Positions 58,671 through 64,000 of a DNA stretch of 64,000 nucleotides are shown one piece after another. The notes below the pieces were generated by a model, which worked only from the letters and a program-made list of their open reading frames with translations, was not told where the DNA came from and did not search any database. The DNA is from an uncultured Roseobacter sp. (GTDB lineage: Bacteria; Pseudomonadota; Alphaproteobacteria; Rhodobacterales; Rhodobacteraceae), in contig CANKZM010000001.1 in NCBI GenBank assembly GCA_947488305.1, positions 682,001 to 746,000 of the forward strand, written 5' to 3'. A program made the translations under genes and the position numbers. The stretch's first letter is position 1; each line of letters opens with the position of its first letter.

Positions 58671-59153
58671 CTATTCTTTTGGACTAATAATTTGCCAATC
58701 ACCTGCTGCATCCCTTGCAGCGCAGCTTGTTTGTGAAAGCGCGGGAAGGGTTTGAGCGGTATTGGCCGTGTCCTGCGGGGCTGAGGGAACGGCGGCGCTG
58801 TTGCAACGTGGCAAGGCGACAGGTCGATACCCACGGCCCGACATACATTGCTCTTCCAGATCGTTGCGAAGCCGTGCGTTCACATCCACCGAATAAATCT
58901 CACCCGGTGCAAAGAAACCGCCGCGGGTGTAGCACTCGCCGTTTGATCGGCAATAGCGCCTGCCGGGCACATAATATGGCGGATACTGCCTGATCTGAGT
59001 GGCAACAGGCGCTTTTTCCAATGCATCGACCTGACAAGACAAAAGGTCAGTTTTCAATCTGGAAACACTGCTTCCTTGCTTGTGGTACAATGTTACCGGA
59101 CCGCAAGTTACCAGCAGGAAAAAGGGCACGAGCAAAGGGATAAGGTGTCTCAT
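58671..59153 (-). CDS. Putative lipoprotein, conserved hypothetical
   Basis: The 160-residue protein starts with MRHLIPLLVPFFLLVTCGPV, a signal peptide with a lipobox-like LVTC (Thr at -1 is unusual). The mature part has PVATQIRQYPPYYVPGRRYC and CYTRGGFFAPGEIYSVDVNARLRNDLEEQC, Cys- and Tyr-rich, then a low-complexity tail. I recall it as a conserved family in Rhodobacteraceae without known function. It lies 55 bases upstream of the SnoaL-like gene on the same strand and is divergent from trkA. Confidence 0.7.
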   Translation of the reverse strand: MRHLIPLLVPFFLLVTCGPVTLYHKQGSSVSRLKTDLLSCQVDALEKAPVATQIRQYPPYYVPGRRYCRSNGECYTRGGFFAPGEIYSVDVNARLRNDLEEQCMSGRGYRPVALPRCNSAAVPSAPQDTANTAQTLPALSQTSCAARDAAGDWQIISPKE

Positions 59154-59256
59154 GCTTGCAGTTTGCAGTGTCTGACGCCTCAAGACAATTGAATTGACCG
59201 CCCAATAGGCATCTGCCATTCAGATGGTCCGACAAACGACCTGAGGGACTGGAAAC

Positions 59257-60633
59257 ATGAAGGTCATCATTTGCGGTGCTGGCCAGGTTGGCTGGCAGAT
59301 CGCCAGACATCTTTCGGGCGAACGCAACGACGTCACCGTGGTTGACAGTGATCCTGATCTGGTGCGCCGTGCGACGGATTCCCTTGACGTGCAAGGCATT
59401 GCTGGCTTTGCCAGCCATCCCGAAACACTTGATCGGGCAGGTGCGCAAGACGCCGAAATGGTCATCGCCGCGACATATTCCGATGAGGTCAACATGGTGA
59501 CCTGTCAGGTGGCTCACTCGGTTTTTGGCGTTAATCGCAAGATCGCCAGGGTACGCAGCCAGTCGTATCTCGAGGCGATTTATTCGGACCTTTACCGCCG
59601 GGATCATATGCCCATCGACGTGGTCATAAGCCCGGAACGTGAAGTTGCGGCGGCTGCCCTGCAACGCCTGTCCGCGCCTGCAGCCTTTGATACCGAAATC
59701 TTCATGGACGGGCAGGCGCATCTTTTGGGCATTACAATCGAAGAGAAATGTCCCGTTGTGAACACGCCGCTTCGGCAGTTGACGGATCTCTTTTCGACGC
59801 TCCGGGCCACGGTTGTGGCCGTTCGGCGGGAAGGCTCCCTCTTTGCGCCAGAGGCGAAGGACCAGCTTTTTGTGGGAGACGACTGCTATGTTTTCTGTCA
59901 CGCAGATGACATTTCCCGCACGATGGAGATTTTTGGCAAGACCCAGACCAAGCAGGAACGCGTTGTCCTTGTGGGAGGTGGCAATGTAGGGCTTGCAGTT
60001 GCGCAAGCCATGGAAGGGCGCAAGCAACGTGTCCGCACCAAGGTCATTGAGAAAAACCGACATTGCGCGGAACGAGCCGCCGAAGCCTTGGAGCGCACAA
60101 TTGTGCTCAACGGTGATGGTCTGGATGCGGGCTTGTTGGCAGAGGCCGGTATTTCGCGGGCCGATGCCATGCTGGCCATTACCGATGATGACAAAACCAA
60201 TATGCTGGCCTGTGTTCGGGCGAAGTCGGAAGGCTGCGCCTACGTGATCGCATTGATCAATGATCCGACGCTGGTGCCCTTGATGACCCCGCTGGGCATT
60301 GACGCCTATATCAATCCGCGCGCAACAACCGTGAGCTCGATCCTGCGCCACATCCGCCACGGCCGCGTACGTGCTGTTTATTCCATCGGTGATGCCGAAG
60401 CGGAAGTGATCGAGGCAGAGGTCCTGTCGACGTCGCCACTGGCAGGCAGCCGAATATCGGACATCGAGTTTCCCGAAGGCGTTCTGGTCGGAGCCGTTCG
60501 AAAGGGCAACGAGGTCATTCGCCCGATGGGCAGTACGCGGATCGACGAAGGCGATGTGGTCGCAATATTTGCGCTGGCCGAAGACGTGCCGGAAGTTGAA
60601 CGGCTGATGCAAGTCTCCATCGACTTCTTCTAG
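59257..60633 (+). CDS. trkA: Trk potassium uptake protein TrkA
   Basis: Cytoplasmic NAD-binding regulator of the TrkH channel. The 458-residue protein has two RCK modules, each starting with a Rossmann loop: KVIICGAGQVGWQIARHL at the N-terminus and RVVLVGGGNVGLAVAQAM near residue 233, each followed by a TrkA_C domain. It precedes trkH by three bases and belongs to the same unit. Confidence 0.95.
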   Translation: MKVIICGAGQVGWQIARHLSGERNDVTVVDSDPDLVRRATDSLDVQGIAGFASHPETLDRAGAQDAEMVIAATYSDEVNMVTCQVAHSVFGVNRKIARVRSQSYLEAIYSDLYRRDHMPIDVVISPEREVAAAALQRLSAPAAFDTEIFMDGQAHLLGITIEEKCPVVNTPLRQLTDLFSTLRATVVAVRREGSLFAPEAKDQLFVGDDCYVFCHADDISRTMEIFGKTQTKQERVVLVGGGNVGLAVAQAMEGRKQRVRTKVIEKNRHCAERAAEALERTIVLNGDGLDAGLLAEAGISRADAMLAITDDDKTNMLACVRAKSEGCAYVIALINDPTLVPLMTPLGIDAYINPRATTVSSILRHIRHGRVRAVYSIGDAEAEVIEAEVLSTSPLAGSRISDIEFPEGVLVGAVRKGNEVIRPMGSTRIDEGDVVAIFALAEDVPEVERLMQVSIDFF

Positions 60634-60636
60634 GAA

Positions 60637-62190
60637 ATGGCGCCTCGGGCACATACCGCGCAGCGCTCGCGCGTATTGACGACCTTGCTCAATCAGCAGC
60701 TGTTCGTGTTGATTTTTGGCTTGGCATCCATCTCAATGGTGATCCCCGCACTGCATGGCGGTGCTACAAGGTCTCTGGAGACGGCACGGGCCTTTTTCTA
60801 CACTGGTCTCTTTGGATTGGTGATCTTTTCAATGATTGTGATTGCGCAATCAGGCCGCAAGCCGCGACACGGCGCTGTCGGAAACCTGATGTCCGTGTTC
60901 TCCACTTTTGTGTTTTTGCCCATCTTCCTCGCCTTGCCGCTGTACGAAAGCTTACAAACCACAAGTTTCCTGAACGCTTACCTTGAGATGGTCAGCGCGG
61001 TCACCACGACAGGCGCGACAATCTTTGATGACCCCGCCCGATTGAACAACACATTGCATCTCTGGCGGGCGCAGGTGGGATGGATGGGCGGCATCACCAT
61101 GTGGATTGCCGCATCCGCCGTTCTGGCACCGATGAACCTGGGCGGGTTCGAAGTAACGGCGCAGGCTGAACCGGGCCAAAGGGAAGGAAAATTCCATGGG
61201 TTCGGGCGAACGGACCGTCGCGAAAGACTGCTTCGCATCGTTGTTGCATTGGTCCCAATCTATGTTGGTTTGACCTTGTTGTTGTGGGTTTTGCTGTTGA
61301 TTAGTGGCGATCCATCGCTGGTCGCGCTGACCCACGCCATGTCGATTATGTCGACGTCAGGGATTTCGGCTGTGGGGGGGCTTGAAGGCAGCGGCGCTGG
61401 ATTGACGGGTGAGGCGCTGATGATGTTGTTCATGCTGTTCGCCTTGTCGCGGCTCACGTTTTCATCGGATACGGTCACGGCGACACAAAGCGGCATCAGA
61501 AATGATCCGGAATTCCGGGTTGGCGTCTTCATTATTCTGGCGGTTCCCTTAACGTTGTTCCTGAGGCATTGGATCGGGGCGTTTGACGTCGCAACCGAGG
61601 ACAACATTGTCATGGGTCTGCGGGCGCTTTGGGGATCGTTCTTTACAGTAATGTCCTTCCTGACCACAACCGGTTTTGCCAGTGCTGACTGGGCTGAAGC
61701 GCAAGCATGGTCCGGTCTGGAAACTCCCGGATTGATCCTGATGGGACTGGCGTTGATCGGTGGTGGCGTTGCAACGACAGCCGGCGGGGTCAAGCTTCTT
61801 CGGGTCTTTGCGCTTTATCTCAACGGAAAACGCGAGTTGGAGCGCCTCGTGCACCCCTCTTCTGTAAGTAGGGTCGGCAAGGAGGGACGCCGTTTGCAGC
61901 GCAACGGGGCGTTTATTGCCTGGATATTCTTCATGCTCTTTGCCATGACGATGGCAGCCTTGACCATTTTGTTTGCCCTTTCGGGTGTTGAATTCGAAAA
62001 CGCGCTTGTCTTGAGTATCGCGGGTTTATCGACCACCGGACCGTTGATTTCTCTGGCTGCTGAAACACCCATTCGTCTAGTGGAACTGGGCCCTTATGCC
62101 AAAGCAGTGTTTTGTGCTGCCATGGTTCTCGGTCGCCTTGAAACACTTGCAATCATCGCGCTTTTTACACCTGATTTGTGGCGGAGTTGA
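60637..62190 (+). CDS. trkH: Trk potassium uptake protein TrkH
   Basis: Potassium-translocating subunit with four pore loops. The 517-residue membrane protein shows the pore segments SAVTTTGATIFDD, MSTSGISAVGG, FLTTTGFASADW and LSTTGP, each an S/T-T-x-G filter strand, plus long hydrophobic helices. It ends LGRLETLAIIALFTPDLWRS. The gene follows trkA by three bases and is followed by a terminator-like hairpin. Confidence 0.95.
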   Translation: MAPRAHTAQRSRVLTTLLNQQLFVLIFGLASISMVIPALHGGATRSLETARAFFYTGLFGLVIFSMIVIAQSGRKPRHGAVGNLMSVFSTFVFLPIFLALPLYESLQTTSFLNAYLEMVSAVTTTGATIFDDPARLNNTLHLWRAQVGWMGGITMWIAASAVLAPMNLGGFEVTAQAEPGQREGKFHGFGRTDRRERLLRIVVALVPIYVGLTLLLWVLLLISGDPSLVALTHAMSIMSTSGISAVGGLEGSGAGLTGEALMMLFMLFALSRLTFSSDTVTATQSGIRNDPEFRVGVFIILAVPLTLFLRHWIGAFDVATEDNIVMGLRALWGSFFTVMSFLTTTGFASADWAEAQAWSGLETPGLILMGLALIGGGVATTAGGVKLLRVFALYLNGKRELERLVHPSSVSRVGKEGRRLQRNGAFIAWIFFMLFAMTMAALTILFALSGVEFENALVLSIAGLSTTGPLISLAAETPIRLVELGPYAKAVFCAAMVLGRLETLAIIALFTPDLWRS

Positions 62191-62205
62191 GCGTCCTCGC
62201 GATTA

Positions 62206-62226
62206 GGTCCGTAACGGACTGTTTTT
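62206..62226 (+). terminator. Terminator-like hairpin after trkH
   Basis: GTCCG, loop TAA, CGGAC (with a flanking G-T pair) is followed by TGTTTTTAG. The stem is short but the T run is good. Confidence 0.55.
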
Positions 62227-62273
62227 AGGGGTGGAAACTCACGCATCCGCGATCCATAATTAGACAGAGGGAC

Positions 62274-62292
62274 GGGTTCGATACGCGAACCC
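62274..62292 (+). promoter_or_regulatory. Hairpin in the hfq 5' leader
   Basis: GGGTTCG, loop ATACG, CGAACCC is a perfect 7-bp stem 26 bases before the hfq start, followed by an A-rich tract (AAGCAAGAAAAAAGG), a sequence type bound by Hfq's distal face. Autoregulation of hfq through its leader is known in other bacteria, so this is a plausible site. Confidence 0.4.
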
Positions 62293-62318
62293 AAGCAAGA
62301 AAAAAGGCGAGGACTAGA

Positions 62319-62558
62319 ATGGCGTCGGACAGACAGAACCTTCAGGATGCGTTCCTGAACCATGTGCGCAAGACGAAAGTTCCTGTGACAATCTTCCTCA
62401 TCAATGGTGTGAAGCTGCAAGGTGTCATCACGTGGTTTGACAATTTTTGCGTGCTGTTGCGTCGTGATGGTCAGTCGCAACTGGTGTATAAGCATGCCAT
62501 CTCAACGATCATGCCGAGCCAGCCGATCAGTCTTTACGAGGGCGAAGACGCTAGTTGA
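62319..62558 (+). CDS. hfq: RNA chaperone Hfq
   Basis: Hexameric Sm-like protein that pairs small RNAs with mRNAs. The 79-residue protein has [44 protein letters not shown] (Sm1) and [16 protein letters not shown] (Sm2, with YKHA). The ribosome binding site is the purine run AAAAAAGGCGAGGA just before the ATG. It overlaps hflX by four bases. Confidence 0.98.
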
Positions 62559-63856
62559 GCCGTCCGCCGTTTCAAATCGACGAGTCCACCACGCCCCGCG
62601 TCACCCGCGCGTGGGTTTTGCACCCTGAGATCAAATCGAATCCCGATCGGCGCTTGGCGGACCATGCGCTGGCTGAGGCGGTGTCTTTGGCGCGCGCATT
62701 GCCGGAACTGGAGGTTGTCGGCTCCGAGATCGTGCCATTGAAGACTGTTCGCGCGGGCATGCTCTTTGGCTCGGGCAAGATCGACGAGATCAAACACAAA
62801 TTGCATGCGGAAGAGATTGAGCTGGTTCTGGTAGATGGACCGGTCAGCCCTGTGCAGCAGCGAAACCTCGAAAAGGCCTGGGGCGTCAAGCTGCTGGACC
62901 GTACGGGTCTTATTCTTGAGATTTTCAGTGACCGCGCGGCAACGCGCGAAGGCGTGCTGCAGGTTGAGATGGCGGCACTCAGTTATCAGCGTACGCGACT
63001 GGTGCGCGCCTGGACGCACCTTGAACGCCAACGCGGGGGCCTCGGGTTCGTTGGCGGCCCCGGCGAGACGCAGATCGAGGCGGACCGTCGGGCGATTGAC
63101 GAACAACTCACCAGGTTGCGACGCCAGTTGGAGAAAGTCGTCAAAACGCGCGCGCTGCATCGCGCGGCGCGTGCTAAAGTGCCTTATCCAATCATCGCAT
63201 TGGTGGGATATACCAACGCGGGGAAATCCACTCTGTTCAACCGATTGACCGGAGCCGAGGTCATGGCCAAGGACATGCTCTTTGCAACACTTGATCCGAC
63301 GATGCGACGGTTGCACCTGCCGGATGGCCCTGAAGTGATCTTATCAGATACCGTCGGTTTTATCTCGGATTTGCCGACCGAGCTTGTCGCGGCATTCCGG
63401 GCAACGCTTGAAGAAGTGCTTGCAGCGGATGTGATCTGCCATGTGCGCGATATCTCGCATCCGGAGACGGAAGAACAATCCACCGATGTTGCAGCCATCA
63501 TGACGTCCCTTGGTGTCGAAGAGGACCGTCCAAGTTTTGAGGTCTGGAACAAGCTGGATGCTCTGCCCGATACTGAGGCCGACGCCATGCGGACACGGGC
63601 AGACAGAGACGAAAGTGTCTTTGCCATTTCAGCGTTGAACGGTGAAGGCATCGACGGGCTGTTGAAAGCGATCACGGAATCCCTTCAAGGGGCCAAACGA
63701 GAAGCCTTGCTTTCCCTGAGTTTCGCCGATGGTAAGAAACGGGCCTGGTTGTTTGAGCAAGAATTGGTGCAATCGGAAGTTCAAACAGACAAGGGTTTTG
63801 ATATTTCGGTCCGATGGACGGCGCGACAGGAAGCGCAGTTTCAAAAGATGGGCTAA
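62555..63856 (+). CDS. hflX: Ribosome-associated GTPase HflX
   Basis: GTPase that splits or rescues stalled ribosomes. The 433-residue protein has the HflX N-terminal domain ([13 protein letters not shown]), the glycine-rich linker [19 protein letters not shown], and a G domain with G1 [13 protein letters not shown]3 DTVGF and G4 NKLD near 300. The start is TTG 62555 in TTGA overlapping the hfq stop, so translation is coupled; the hfq-hflX order is conserved. Confidence 0.96.
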
Positions 63857-64000
63857 CGACCCGTGGCGGAGGCAAACCGCCAAGCCCCCGGAACCAGGTC
63901 ATTTAGCGCCCAAGCGCCCACTTGAACTCGGATCAGTCTGAGGCACGGCAGGCCGACACTTGCAGCCATCCGACGTACTTGACGGTTGCGCCCTTCGGAA
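63853..64000 (-). CDS. RsuA/RluE-type pseudouridine synthase (C-terminal fragment, cut by window edge)
   Basis: The reverse strand encodes about 48 residues ending at a TAG at 63853-63855: [27 protein letters not shown], then GPWxL-like [14 protein letters not shown]. The [10 protein letters not shown] motif is diagnostic of the RsuA/RluE/RluF family, which modify uridines in rRNA. The catalytic region lies beyond the window. The stop overlaps the hflX stop by three bases (convergent). Confidence 0.85.
   Translation of the reverse strand, partial: SEGRNRQVRRMAASVGLPCLRLIRVQVGAWALNDLVPGAWRFASATGR

Noticed and set aside
59047-60654. A 535-codon open frame on the minus strand opposite trkA
   Set aside because: It lies antisense to a clear trkA and its translation has no domain-like features; it reflects high GC codon bias.

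Overview
The window looks like a chromosomal core segment of a Rhodobacteraceae (Roseobacter-clade) alphaproteobacterium. The evidence is gene content and order: pyrH-frr-uppS-cdsA-dxr-rseP-bamA-skp-fabZ-lpxA-lpxI-lpxB, sciP next to ctrA, a dusB(nifR3)-ntrB-ntrC-ntrY-ntrX run leading to trkA-trkH-hfq-hflX, a Rhodobacter-type NtrC without the sigma54-contact loop, and family-typical proteins (DUF1127, DUF6456, DUF6477, a non-pyrrolysine MttB homologue). I see no rRNA, tRNA, CRISPR array, insertion sequence, prophage or plasmid marker. Both window ends cut through genes (miaA at the left, a pseudouridine synthase at the right).

Layout. 1-12.6 kb: envelope biogenesis on the + strand, covering UMP kinase, ribosome recycling, isoprenoid and phospholipid steps, site-2 protease, BamA/Skp and lipid A synthesis. 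12.6-19.7 kb: mnmA on the minus strand, then the cell-cycle pair sciP/ctrA, ligA, recG, and a 42-residue membrane protein whose promoter carries two textbook alphaproteobacterial LexA boxes, followed by a multi-hairpin RNA candidate ending in a terminator. 19.7-25 kb: a soluble chemoreceptor, an Fe-S scaffold-like protein, hisI, gluQ, a methyltransferase and trmFO. 25-31.9 kb: a thioesterase, a DUF1127 protein divergent from a MocR regulator with shared palindromic sites, rplM-rpsI, and a truncated haemoglobin translationally coupled to a class III adenylate cyclase below an FNR-like box; then a cupin and an MFS exporter. 32-41 kb: a minus-strand run with tetR, ppk2, a hydrolase, metA, an unknown P-loop ATPase, two EamA transporters, a FadL porin and guaA. 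41-50 kb: the MttB homologue, the DUF6477/DUF6456 pair, a PagL-like protein, lipA, hpt, a COQ10-like START protein, pncC, pgpA, ispF and ispD. 50-64 kb: the nitrogen regulation operon, two inserted minus-strand genes, potassium uptake, hfq and hflX.

How the parts connect. Much of the window serves envelope construction and tRNA modification (miaA, mnmA, gluQ, trmFO, dusB). The regulatory loci stand out: CtrA/SciP for the cell cycle, NtrBC/NtrYX for nitrogen and redox, Hfq for RNA, the globin-cyclase pair as a possible gas-to-cAMP sensor, and the LexA-boxed micro-protein as a candidate SOS effector, perhaps a division inhibitor or membrane toxin. The last two are the best candidates for undescribed biology here. 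All functional calls come from reading the sequence without database searches.
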